DNA of 11,218 bases from Betaproteobacteria bacterium UBA931 (GTDB lineage Bacteria > Pseudomonadota > Gammaproteobacteria > Burkholderiales > Casimicrobiaceae). The stretch covers positions 6,250-17,467 of the forward strand of contig DBDN01000087.1 in the NCBI GenBank assembly GCA_002293615.1, in the 5' to 3' direction. Below are positions 1-6,580 of the stretch, piece after piece. How positions within the stretch are numbered: the first letter of the stretch is position 1; the number at the start of each line of letters is the position of its first letter. Under the pieces are notes generated by a model, which was not told where the DNA came from, ran no database searches, and saw only the letters and a program-made list of their open reading frames with translations. Position numbers and translations under genes: made by a program.

Positions 1-552
1 AAAGCATTTACGGAAACGGCGTTGCCTTTGCGGTGCGGCGGAGAAACGCGGGCAGAAAGCGTACGCAATGGTTTGGATGTGCTGGTGCGGCAATATGGCG
101 CAACGGAGAATAGCTGGGTTGCCGTACATGATGCGGCACGGCCTTGTGTGCCGTTTTTTTGCCTGCAATCACTCAAGGCGTTCACGAATAGTGCGCTTGA
201 GGAAAACAGGGAGGGCGCGTTGCTGGCGATGCCGTTGGCGGATACGCTGAAAAGTATTGCGAATGATGGCGATTTGGTGCGCGTGGCGGAAACGGTGGAT
301 CGCCGTCGTTTCTGGGCAGCGCAAACACCGCAGGTTTTTCGTGTTGGGGTATTGCGTGAAGCGTTGGCCGCGGTAAGTATCGATGAAATTACCGATGAAG
401 CCCAAGCCGTCGAGCGTTGGTGTCGGGCACATCATATGCCGATGCCGAGGTTGCTTCGCGGCAGCGCGCATAATATTAAAATTACTTATCCGGAAGATAT
501 TGCTTTGGCGGGCGTTATTCTTGAACAACAGGAAAGAGAAAAATTATCATGA
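1..552 (+). CDS. ispD: 2-C-methyl-D-erythritol 4-phosphate cytidylyltransferase, 3' part (5' end outside window)
   Basis: IspD transfers CMP from CTP to 2-C-methyl-D-erythritol 4-phosphate in the MEP isoprenoid pathway, in the cytoplasm. The reading frame is open from the first base, so the gene starts upstream. 183 codons are visible, and with a usual family length near 230 about 45-50 residues are missing, including the N-terminal glycine-rich CTP-binding loop. Visible family motifs, in order, are GGETRAESVRNGL, VHDAARP, the block around RRRFWAAQTPQVF, ITDEAQAVE (E. coli has TDEASALE) and a C-terminal NIKITYPEDIALA that carries the conserved substrate-binding lysine. The first ATG in the window (22) lies inside the conserved domain and is not the start. 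The stop TGA (550-552) overlaps the ispF start by 4 bases (ATGA), which indicates translational coupling. Identification is firm. Confidence 0.95.
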   Translation, partial: KAFTETALPLRCGGETRAESVRNGLDVLVRQYGATENSWVAVHDAARPCVPFFCLQSLKAFTNSALEENREGALLAMPLADTLKSIANDGDLVRVAETVDRRRFWAAQTPQVFRVGVLREALAAVSIDEITDEAQAVERWCRAHHMPMPRLLRGSAHNIKITYPEDIALAGVILEQQEREKLS

Positions 553-1046
553 TGCGGATTGGACACGGTTTTGATGTGCACGCGTTTGCCAAGGAAAAAG
601 GTGAAACCATTCGTCTGGGCGGCGTCGATATTCCTTACGAACACGGGTTGGAAGGGCACTCGGATGCCGATGTGGTTTTGCATGCGGTTACCGACGCGCT
701 GGCGGGCGCGATGGCGCTGGGCGATATCGGCCATTTTTTCCCCGATACCGACGCGCAATGGAAAAACGCCGACAGCGGCAAAATGCTGGAACGGGTTGTG
801 CTGGAGGCGCGGGCGTTGGGTTATCGCATCAAAAATGTGGACATTACCGTGCTTGCCGAAGCACCGAAAATCGCGCCTTATCGCGAAGCGATGCGCGAAG
901 CGATCGCCGGGTCATTGGGCTGTACGGCAAGGCGCGTTTCCGTGAAGGCGACAACGACGGAAGGGTTGGGTTTTGTCGGGCGCAAGGAAGGCATTGCCGC
1001 GCACGCAGTGATTCTTTTGATGCAGATTGACGCCTTTTCCGATTAG
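549..1046 (+). CDS. ispF: 2-C-methyl-D-erythritol 2,4-cyclodiphosphate synthase
   Basis: IspF cyclises CDP-methylerythritol 2-phosphate to the 2,4-cyclodiphosphate with release of CMP, two steps after IspD. The protein is 165 residues, close to the usual 157-160. The start MRIGHGFDVHAF is nearly identical to E. coli IspF. The metal ligands are visible as Asp9, His11 and His45 (numbering from the ATG at 549), followed by HSDADVVLHA, the ALGDIGHFFPDTD block and the VKATTTEGLGF signature near the C-terminus. Two adjacent ATGs (549 and 552) are possible starts. I chose 549 because it makes the 4-base ATGA overlap with ispD and lies nearer the purine-rich AGGAAAGAG at 530-538. The gene ends 18 bases before the stop of the convergent niaP gene, with no obvious intrinsic terminator in the gap. 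Confidence 0.97.
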   Translation: MMRIGHGFDVHAFAKEKGETIRLGGVDIPYEHGLEGHSDADVVLHAVTDALAGAMALGDIGHFFPDTDAQWKNADSGKMLERVVLEARALGYRIKNVDITVLAEAPKIAPYREAMREAIAGSLGCTARRVSVKATTTEGLGFVGRKEGIAAHAVILLMQIDAFSD

Positions 1047-1064
1047 ACGGTGAAATAACCCGCC

Positions 1065-2300
1065 TCAATCGATAATCGTTTGTTTTGTTTCTTTGCCGAG
1101 AAAAATCACGGCGAGGATAGCGATCATAATGGCCGCGCAAAAAATTGTGAAAATCGTCGAAACGCTGATATTGAGCGCCATTAGATAACCGACCATCAGC
1201 GGTCCGAAAATACCGCCGACGCGCCCGACCGCAGCGGCAAAGCCGGCGCCGGTAGCGCGAATTTTGGCGATGTATTGCTCCGGTGTATAGGCATACAAAG
1301 CTCCCCATGCGCCCAAGTTGAAGAACGACAGCAACGCGCCCGCGAGCAGAATCTGGTTGAGCGTAGTGGCCGCGCCGAACCAGTACGCGCTTAACATCGT
1401 GCCCGACAAGTAAATAACGAGTACGGCTTTGCGACCAATACGCTCGATCAGCCAAGCCACGGTGAAATAACCGGGCAATTGCGCCAGTGTCATCAGCAGG
1501 ACGTAGCCAAAGCTCTGTTCCAGACCAAAACCTTTGCTCATCACGACTTTGGGCAGCCATAAAAACATGCCGTAATACGAAAACACTACGCCGAACCAGA
1601 GCAGCCAGAGCATGATGGTGCTGCGGCGATGTTCCGCCGACAACAAGGTGGCGGTTTTTTGCATGATGGTTTCTTTTTTTTCTTCATGCGAAAGCTTTTT
1701 AAAGCTTACCGAATCGGGCAGGTGCAGGCGCAGATAAACCGCGTACAGCGCGGGCAGCGCGCACAACAGCATCACGCCACGCCAGCCGAATCCTTCAATC
1801 GGCATCAAAAAATATGCGATGAGCGCGGCTACGATCCAGCCCACCGCCCAGAAGCTTTCGATCAGCACCACGATGCGCCCGCGTTCATGAGCGGCAACAT
1901 TTTCGCTGACCAGCGTTGACGCTACCGGCAGCTCGCCGCCCAGCCCCATGCCGATCAGAAAACGCAGAAACATGAAAATGCCCAGCCCCCAGGCAAATGC
2001 GCTCAAGCCGCTGCCAATGCTGAATAGCAGCAGCGTAAAAATAAACGCGGCTTTTCGGCCGCGCTTATCGGCGTAGATGCCGAAAGCGAATGCGCCCACG
2101 GCCATCCCAATCGAGTTGATGCTGCCGATCCAACCAAGCTGCTGTGAGGACAGCCCCCATTCGATGCTTAATGCGGCAAGTATGAAAGAAAGCAGGCCGA
2201 CATCCATGGCGTCGAACAACCAACCGAGTCCGGCAATGGCGAGCAGCTTATTTCGGGAAATGTTTTCGCTTTTGGCAGGTTGAATTTTTGGAACGGTCAT
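1065..2300 (-). CDS. niaP: MFS transporter, NiaP-type niacin/nicotinate importer
   Basis: This is a 411-residue, 12-helix major facilitator that probably imports niacin (nicotinate, possibly nicotinamide) for NAD salvage. It resembles B. subtilis NiaP (YceI) along its length from memory: AGLGWLFDAMDVG (23-35), the MFS loop motif GIYADKRGRKAA (74-85), GMGLGGELPVASTLVSE (117-133), IESFWAVGW, VFSYYGMFLWLP, QLPGYF, FFNLGAWGALYAYTPEQY and a C-terminal GKETKQT. A charged lysine-rich cytoplasmic loop joins the two six-helix halves, as in the sugar/niacin carrier group. The start at ATG 2300 gives an N-terminus slightly longer than the Bacillus protein, and no good ribosome-binding site precedes it. 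It is transcribed divergently from the YnfM-like gene across a region containing a GATAACC dyad. The substrate is inferred from similarity only; a related aromatic-acid carrier is the main alternative. Confidence 0.88.
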   Translation of the reverse strand: MTVPKIQPAKSENISRNKLLAIAGLGWLFDAMDVGLLSFILAALSIEWGLSSQQLGWIGSINSIGMAVGAFAFGIYADKRGRKAAFIFTLLLFSIGSGLSAFAWGLGIFMFLRFLIGMGLGGELPVASTLVSENVAAHERGRIVVLIESFWAVGWIVAALIAYFLMPIEGFGWRGVMLLCALPALYAVYLRLHLPDSVSFKKLSHEEKKETIMQKTATLLSAEHRRSTIMLWLLWFGVVFSYYGMFLWLPKVVMSKGFGLEQSFGYVLLMTLAQLPGYFTVAWLIERIGRKAVLVIYLSGTMLSAYWFGAATTLNQILLAGALLSFFNLGAWGALYAYTPEQYIAKIRATGAGFAAAVGRVGGIFGPLMVGYLMALNISVSTIFTIFCAAIMIAILAVIFLGKETKQTIID

Positions 2301-2491
2301 GTCAGGTGTGGCAAGTATGAAAGCCGAAAGCGCACATGATAACCGATGTATTTAACCGGCATTTCTGTTTTTACGTTGTGGGCTTTGGGATTTTTCCTGG
2401 TTATCGACTGATAACCGAATCGGGAATACTTTTTTTAACGCAATGATTTGCTACCGTACAACCGTTGTGATAGAAACGAACCGCAAGGTTT
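2301..2491. promoter_or_regulatory. Divergent intergenic region with candidate operator and promoters
   Basis: These 191 bases separate the starts of niaP (- strand) and the YnfM-like carrier (+ strand), so both promoters should lie here. The clearest element is a perfect dyad, GGTTATC-GACT-GATAACC, at 2399-2416. The ten-base string TGATAACCGA at its right side (2409-2418) recurs in direct orientation at 2337-2346. On the + strand a weak sigma70-like pair can be drawn as TTGGGA (2385-2390) and TGATAA (2409-2414) with 18 bases between, which would place the dyad over the -10. No equally good promoter was seen for niaP. That a regulator of NAD metabolism binds here is an inference from the neighbouring gene. 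Confidence 0.45.
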
Positions 2492-3724
2492 ATGGTGAAA
2501 GAAGCAACCCAAATCAAAGAAAAAATGTTATCGAACGGTATCCGTCCCGGGACGCGCGCTTTTTTTCAGGTGCAAATGGCGCTTTTTCTCGGTGGCTTTT
2601 CCACGTTTTCGCTGTTGTATTCGGTGCAACCGTTGTTACCGCTGTTCGCGGCAGATTTCGATATTTCTCCCGCGCATGCCAGTATCGCTGTGTCGACGGC
2701 GACCGGCATCATGTCGGTGATGCTGATTGTAATGAGCGTTATTTCGGATCGCTTTGGCAGACGAGTGGTGATGTTGCCTGCGCTGTTGGTCGCGTCCGTG
2801 TTGATGATCGCTTGCGCATTTACGGACAGTTTTTTTCATCTGGTTGTTTTACGCACGATTCAGGGCGCGGCGTTGGCTGGGTTGCCGGCGGTGGCCATGG
2901 CGTATCTCGGCGAAGAAATCGATTATTCCGGGCTTGGCTATGCGATGGGCTTTTACATCAGCGGTAACGCCATGGGCGGAATGAGTGGACGTTTTATCAG
3001 CGCCTGGGTGGCGGAGCACTCGTCCTGGCAAGTGGCGATGGTGGTGCTTGGTGTGTTGTCGTTGTTGATGGTGGCCGGTTTCTGGAAGTTATTGCCGCCG
3101 TCGCGGCAATTTCAGCCGCGCCCGATACAGTTAAAACTGATGCGCGACGGCATGCTTTCGCATTTCAAGGATTCGCACATGCCTTGGCTGTTTTTAACGG
3201 CGTTTCTTTTGTTGGGCAGCTTTATCAGCGTTTATAACTTTATTGCGTTTCGTCTGGTGGAAGCGCCGTTTTCGTTATCGACCGGGCAGATCGGGTCGAT
3301 TTTTCTGCTTTATATCGTCGGAATATTCAGCTCGACCTGGGTCGGGCGAGTTGCTGACAGGCTGGGTTTGGCGCGCGTATTGTGGGCGGTGGTGTCGTTG
3401 ATTTTGGTCGGTGTGTTGCTGACGCTCTCCAATGAGCTGTGGGTGGTAGTGCTTGGTGTTGCCGTGCTTACTTTCGGCTTCTTCGGCAGCCATGCCGTGG
3501 CCAGCAGTTGGGTCGGGCGTCGCGCCAAGCAGGCGCGGGGCATGGCGTCGGCCTTGTATTTATGGGCGTATTATTTCGGCTCCAGTGTTGTGGGCACCTT
3601 GTCCGGAACGTTGTGGGGAACAGGCGGCTGGACGGCGATTGTGATGTGCCTGGTAGCGTGTTTGGGCGGTTGTCTGGTTATTGCGTTTCATTTATTGCGG
3701 CTGGAGCAGAAAGACGCCGCATAA
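2492..3724 (+). CDS. MFS transporter, YnfM-like
   Basis: This is a 410-residue, 12-helix inner-membrane carrier of the major facilitator superfamily, closest in my recollection to E. coli YnfM, whose substrate is not settled. Matching blocks are LLYSVQPLLPLFAADFDISPA (about 41-61), the MFS loop motif SDRFGRR (85-91), AGLPAVAMAYLGEEI (129-143), the diagnostic stretch YISGNAMGGMSGRFIS (155-170), ASSWVGRRAKQARGMASALYLWAYYFGSS in the second half and a short C-terminal tail. The ATG at 2492 has AAGG only three bases upstream, which is tight. Met12 (ATG 2525) is an alternative start, and the conserved domain begins only near residue 22. The gene is divergent from niaP and ends 14 bases before the stop of the convergent channel gene. 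Pairing with niaP suggests a small-metabolite carrier or efflux pump but does not prove a substrate. Confidence 0.85.
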   Translation: MVKEATQIKEKMLSNGIRPGTRAFFQVQMALFLGGFSTFSLLYSVQPLLPLFAADFDISPAHASIAVSTATGIMSVMLIVMSVISDRFGRRVVMLPALLVASVLMIACAFTDSFFHLVVLRTIQGAALAGLPAVAMAYLGEEIDYSGLGYAMGFYISGNAMGGMSGRFISAWVAEHSSWQVAMVVLGVLSLLMVAGFWKLLPPSRQFQPRPIQLKLMRDGMLSHFKDSHMPWLFLTAFLLLGSFISVYNFIAFRLVEAPFSLSTGQIGSIFLLYIVGIFSSTWVGRVADRLGLARVLWAVVSLILVGVLLTLSNELWVVVLGVAVLTFGFFGSHAVASSWVGRRAKQARGMASALYLWAYYFGSSVVGTLSGTLWGTGGWTAIVMCLVACLGGCLVIAFHLLRLEQKDAA

Positions 3725-3738
3725 ATGATTTTCGGGAA

Positions 3739-5436
3739 TTAGCGCTTGCTTTGCCATTCTTCCACTTTACGAAAAAACCAGCTTCTCGGCGGCTCAATGC
3801 CGGTGCGGATCAGCGGCAGCGGGCTTGGTGAGAGCAGGTGCAGGTTTTGTAAATCGCGGTCGGCTTTGTTTCCGGCAAACAGGATGCGGTCACCGGAAAT
3901 GAGCTTGGTGTGTCCTTCGGGCAGCAGGATTTCCTGATTTTCGCGCACCAGCATCAATGGCGCTGCCGAGAGGCGTTGGGCGGGATCGTTGGGGTGGACG
4001 AACAGGTCTTCAAGTTTAAAAGGCGATTCCGGATTCCAGGCAAACGCTTCGCGTAACCCCGGATACGCGCCCATCGCGTTGAATACCCATAAAAACGGTA
4101 CACGGTCTTTTACTGCGCTTTCCAATAATTGCGTTGCACGCTCGGCAAGATCGCCGGTATCTCTACGTATTGCCGCCAGAAAACGATTGAGTAACGGCGA
4201 TGTGATGAGTTGGCGGATTTCGTGCGACATAATATCTGCCTGATTAAAATGTATATTTGGCTGTGTGGCCTCGACCAGACTGGCGTTTGACGCCAGCACT
4301 TGCCGCATCGCAACAAAAAGATTGGGGTTAAGAACGCGTGCCCGGCGAATTGCCGCCAGATTGATGGAATCGCGATCCGTGCAGGCGACGATACCGACGG
4401 CGTCTTCAATACCGGCTTCCGACAACGTGTCTTGGCTGTATGTTTTTTTAATCAGATTGTTTTCTTCCGGTATATTGGGATTGGGGTCAATCGCCGTCCA
4501 GCTGGCGCCGGCACGGGTCAGCGCTTTGGCAATGTAATGGCCGAAACGGCCAAAACCGCAAATGATCCAGTGTCCGCGCGGTATTTGAAGAATGTCGGGA
4601 CGTTTTGCGCCGGGCAATCCGGTGACCCATTCTTCCAGACGCAATTTATTCGGCGAATGAAAGTCTTTGCCCAGATTAAACGCGAAGGTTTCAAACGGAT
4701 TGACGATTTCAATTTTGTTGAACGCTTCGAGGTTGGCTTCGGCAATTTCGGAACGCGCGCGCGCGATGATACGCAGGTTGGGATTGAGCGCGTTGCCGCT
4801 GATAGCGACAGCCTGGGTGGTATCGTCATCACCGGCAATGACTACCATTGTTTTGCAGAGGCGATGCGTTACGCCTGCATCGACCAGAACGTCCGGCCAG
4901 CGCCCGTCGGCGCTCATAAACAGCGGATGATTTTGAAATTCCTGATTGCGTATGGCGGCGGCACGGTCGGCGTCAAGCTCGACAATTACCGAGCGGAAAC
5001 CGATGCGGTCGAGCATGTGCGTCAGCACAGTCCCGCTTCTGCCATAGCCGATAATCAGAATGAACGGTTCGGTCAAACGCCTGACCCGCGTCGAAAATTG
5101 TCCGCGAATCAGCGCTTGGCGGAAGGATGGGTCGCGAATCATTTGCAGTACAACGCCCAAACCGTATGCCCAACATATGACCGATATGTAAATCGATAAC
5201 GTAATCCAGGCGCGTTGCGCGTTGCTGAATTCAATCGGGATTTCACCAAAGCCAATGGTCGTTGCCGTATAGCTCATGATGTAGAACGCGTAAAAATAAC
5301 CGAGTGTTCCCGATTTGCCGTCGACATCAACGCCGGGAATGTTGGCAAGCCCCAATACCGAGATGGCCAAGGATGCGATGACGACAATAATAGGCCGCCG
5401 CAGGCGGCTTAGAACAAGGAAAAGCGCGTCGCTCAT
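3739..5436 (-). CDS. Two-helix potassium channel with tandem RCK (TrkA-N) domains
   Basis: This 565-residue protein is a probable ligand-gated K+ channel of the inner membrane. The N-terminal pore module has TM1 (about 15-33), a pore helix, the selectivity filter TIGFGE (60-65) and TM2 (about 76-100). Two cytoplasmic Rossmann-type RCK domains follow. The first starts at IIGYGRSG (128-135) with an acid near the second strand end (E153/D155); the second starts at IICGFGRFG (291-299) with D317. Both keep GxGxxG, so nucleotide binding at both is plausible. A TrkA-C-like segment lies near 490-532. Two RCK domains in one chain resembles GsuK-like or BK-like gating rings rather than MthK. The filter has Phe-Gly-Glu in place of Tyr-Gly-Asp; GFG is known in other K+ channels. 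It lies 49 bases downstream of a small membrane protein gene and is probably co-transcribed with it. No strong ribosome-binding site precedes ATG 5436. The ligand is unknown. Confidence 0.9.
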   Translation of the reverse strand: MSDALFLVLSRLRRPIIVVIASLAISVLGLANIPGVDVDGKSGTLGYFYAFYIMSYTATTIGFGEIPIEFSNAQRAWITLSIYISVICWAYGLGVVLQMIRDPSFRQALIRGQFSTRVRRLTEPFILIIGYGRSGTVLTHMLDRIGFRSVIVELDADRAAAIRNQEFQNHPLFMSADGRWPDVLVDAGVTHRLCKTMVVIAGDDDTTQAVAISGNALNPNLRIIARARSEIAEANLEAFNKIEIVNPFETFAFNLGKDFHSPNKLRLEEWVTGLPGAKRPDILQIPRGHWIICGFGRFGHYIAKALTRAGASWTAIDPNPNIPEENNLIKKTYSQDTLSEAGIEDAVGIVACTDRDSINLAAIRRARVLNPNLFVAMRQVLASNASLVEATQPNIHFNQADIMSHEIRQLITSPLLNRFLAAIRRDTGDLAERATQLLESAVKDRVPFLWVFNAMGAYPGLREAFAWNPESPFKLEDLFVHPNDPAQRLSAAPLMLVRENQEILLPEGHTKLISGDRILFAGNKADRDLQNLHLLSPSPLPLIRTGIEPPRSWFFRKVEEWQSKR

Positions 5437-5458
5437 ACGATGCCGGAAAAAGAGGTGG

Positions 5459-5483
5459 CGGTTTAATAAAAACCGTGCCGGTT
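5459..5483 (-). promoter_or_regulatory. Two mutually exclusive hairpins between the DUF6394-like gene and the channel gene
   Basis: On the transcribed strand the upstream arm AACCG (5479-5483) can pair with CGGTT (5471-5475) over a three-base loop, and a T-rich run follows. That resembles a weak intrinsic terminator. The same middle segment, extended to CGGTTT (5470-5475), can instead pair with AAACCG (5459-5464) over a five-base loop. The arms are perfect but only 5 and 6 bp. A leaky terminator or attenuator lowering channel expression relative to the upstream gene is an inference. Confidence 0.3.
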
Positions 5484-5485
5484 AA

Positions 5486-5869
5486 TTAACGGGTCTGGCG
5501 CAGTGTTTCACCGATCAACAGGATGAGCGAGATCAGGTTGGCGATTAACGCGCCACCGGAGAACGAAACAATGGTAGCCATTATCGATACGGTTATTTCG
5601 TGGCCGACGATGTATACCTGCCATGCCCACACCATCGCTGAGCACATCAGTTGCAGCGTTGCCGCAAGGCTGGTGGCGAGATGTAGCGCGCCGATTTGTG
5701 TTCTGTCGCCGAACTTCAGAATGACCACAACGAGGTTGATCACCAGCGCGGCAAAAAGTTCGGTCGCGTTATGCGCGGCAATACTCTCGGGATCACCGAC
5801 AAAGAAACTGAAATTGAGCGTACATGCCAGAATGACAAAAAATCCGAAAATGACCTTTTCGATATTCAA
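5486..5869 (-). CDS. Small four-helix membrane protein, probably DUF6394 family
   Basis: This 127-residue, very hydrophobic protein has four predicted membrane segments, at about 5-24, 36-53, 62-88 and 93-122. It lacks a cleavable signal peptide and recognisable catalytic motifs. The pattern NIEKVIFGFF...NFSFFVGD, ELFAALVINLVVVILKFGDRTQIGA, ATSLAATLQL and ATIVSFSGGALIANL matches my memory of DUF6394, a family of unknown function; this assignment is moderately sure. The start is TTG (5867-5869), supported by an excellent AGGAG six bases upstream (5876-5880), and no ATG lies nearby in frame. The K+ channel gene follows after 49 bases, so the two are likely co-transcribed. A role as an accessory subunit or partner of the channel is a guess from position. 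Confidence 0.8.
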   Translation of the reverse strand: MNIEKVIFGFFVILACTLNFSFFVGDPESIAAHNATELFAALVINLVVVILKFGDRTQIGALHLATSLAATLQLMCSAMVWAWQVYIVGHEITVSIMATIVSFSGGALIANLISLILLIGETLRQTR

Positions 5870-5930
5870 CGTTTTCTCCTTTCAAGACAAAGGATTCCCT
5901 GCTGTTCACGAAAAAAAACCGATAGCCGCT

Positions 5931-5959
5931 ACGATACACGCCTTGGCATGGAACGGCAA
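5931..5959 (-). promoter_or_regulatory. Candidate sigma70 promoter for the DUF6394-like/channel genes
   Basis: On the minus strand a TTGCCG -35 (5954-5959) and a TATCGT -10 (5931-5936) are separated by exactly 17 bases. Each matches four of six consensus positions. Transcription would begin near 5924 and give a leader of about 55 bases holding a run of eight T and the AGGAG. An eight-base inverted repeat, AGGATTCC (5891-5898) and GGAATCCT (5962-5969), flanks the pair, but its arms are far apart and it could be chance. Nothing else stands out in the 140-base gap 5870-6009, and no clear doxX terminator is visible there. Confidence 0.35.
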
Positions 5960-6009
5960 ATGGAATCCTGTTTTTTGTTAATCCAGGCAGATGAAATGTT
6001 GTGACCGGC

Positions 6010-6420
6010 TTATTTTGCTTTTTTGAAAAGCGCGTCAATACCCCATACGCCGCCACCGGCAACGGCCAGATAAAGAAAGCCGAAACAGAATAAAACAGAG
6101 GAGATGCCGTTATTCAAGATCGGCAGAAAAAGATGGCCGGATGCAGACACGTGGCCGATGAAATAGGCAAATGCCATTTGACCGGACAAGATAAACGCGG
6201 CGGGGCGGGTAAATAAGCCGATCATGACCAGCAATCCGCCGATCAACTCAATCACACCAGCCACCTGAATTAACGGCGAAAGATTGGCAAACATTTCGAC
6301 AAAAGGTATCTTGAAAATTTTGGCCGTTCCGTAGGTGAAAATCAGCAGGCCGAAAACAAAACGGAAAAGCGACAAAATGCGCGGACGCCAAAAATCGTAG
6401 AATGGTGCATCCAAAAACAT
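6010..6420 (-). CDS. DoxX family membrane protein
   Basis: This is a 136-residue integral membrane protein of the DoxX family, with four helices at about 17-34, 51-69, 74-91 and 103-121. Family features are the opening RILSLFRFVFGLLIFTYG (14-31) with the following short loop, the helix-2 pattern VAGVIELIGGLLVMIGLFTRPAA (53-75) and a third helix ending in AYFIGH. The molecular role of most DoxX proteins is unsettled; links to redox or thiol stress and to quinone-linked oxidation exist for some members, but nothing here selects among them. The start is secure: ATG 6420 has AGGAG (6427-6431) at six-base spacing, and a candidate extended -10 promoter lies just upstream. It is flanked on the same strand by the antiporter gene (160 bases upstream) and the DUF6394-like gene (140 bases downstream) and may be its own transcription unit. 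Confidence 0.9.
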   Translation of the reverse strand: MFLDAPFYDFWRPRILSLFRFVFGLLIFTYGTAKIFKIPFVEMFANLSPLIQVAGVIELIGGLLVMIGLFTRPAAFILSGQMAFAYFIGHVSASGHLFLPILNNGISSVLFCFGFLYLAVAGGGVWGIDALFKKAK

Positions 6421-6450
6421 GGCAATCTCCTGTCGAAAAATATTCCAAAA

Positions 6451-6459
6451 ATCATATCA
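6451..6459 (-). promoter_or_regulatory. Candidate extended -10 promoter for doxX-family gene
   Basis: On the minus strand this is TGATATGAT, an extended -10 (TG, one base, then TATGAT) about 30 bases before the doxX start codon. It would leave a leader of roughly 23 bases that includes the AGGAG. No matching -35 is seen, as is common for extended -10 promoters. An alternative pair, TTGATT (6460-6465) and TATTTT (6437-6442) with a 17-base spacer, fits better by consensus but would start transcription inside the ribosome-binding site. The rest of the 160-base gap 6421-6580 shows no strong intrinsic terminator for the antiporter gene. Confidence 0.4.
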
Positions 6460-6580
6460 AATCAATGGCGCGAAGAGCGTATCTGATAAGCGGGGTTACT
6501 TTTTATCATAGGTAATAGGAAGGTTTGTTGTTCGATTAGGCTTAAGAAGAGTAATGAATAGCGATAATCGGTGGGGGCAT

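Noticed and set aside
1047..1064. Possible bidirectional terminator between ispF and niaP
   Set aside because: The 18-base gap has no stem long enough, nor a T tract on either strand.
844..1560. 238-codon open frame on the - strand
   Set aside because: It overlaps niaP in another frame and runs antisense into ispF; the Arg- and Ser-rich translation matches no family.
2175..2323. 14-base direct repeat GGCAAGTATGAAAG at 2175-2188 and 2310-2323
   Set aside because: A single exact 14-base repeat in 11 kb is not far from chance; one copy is inside niaP codons and no wider duplication is seen.
3725..3738. Possible terminator between the YnfM-like gene and the channel gene
   Set aside because: The convergent gap is only 14 bases, without an inverted repeat or T tract.
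4300..5199. 299-codon open frame on the + strand
   Set aside because: It is antisense to the conserved K+ channel gene, has low-quality composition and no recognisable domain. Long antisense frames are expected opposite a codon-biased gene.
5793..6062. 89-codon open frame across the doxX/DUF6394 gap
   Set aside because: It overlaps both flanking genes in other frames, has no plausible ribosome site and its translation is not protein-like.
6421..6580. Intrinsic terminator after the antiporter gene
   Set aside because: Only a GATAA/TTATC pair with a 13-base loop and no proper T run was found, too weak to call.
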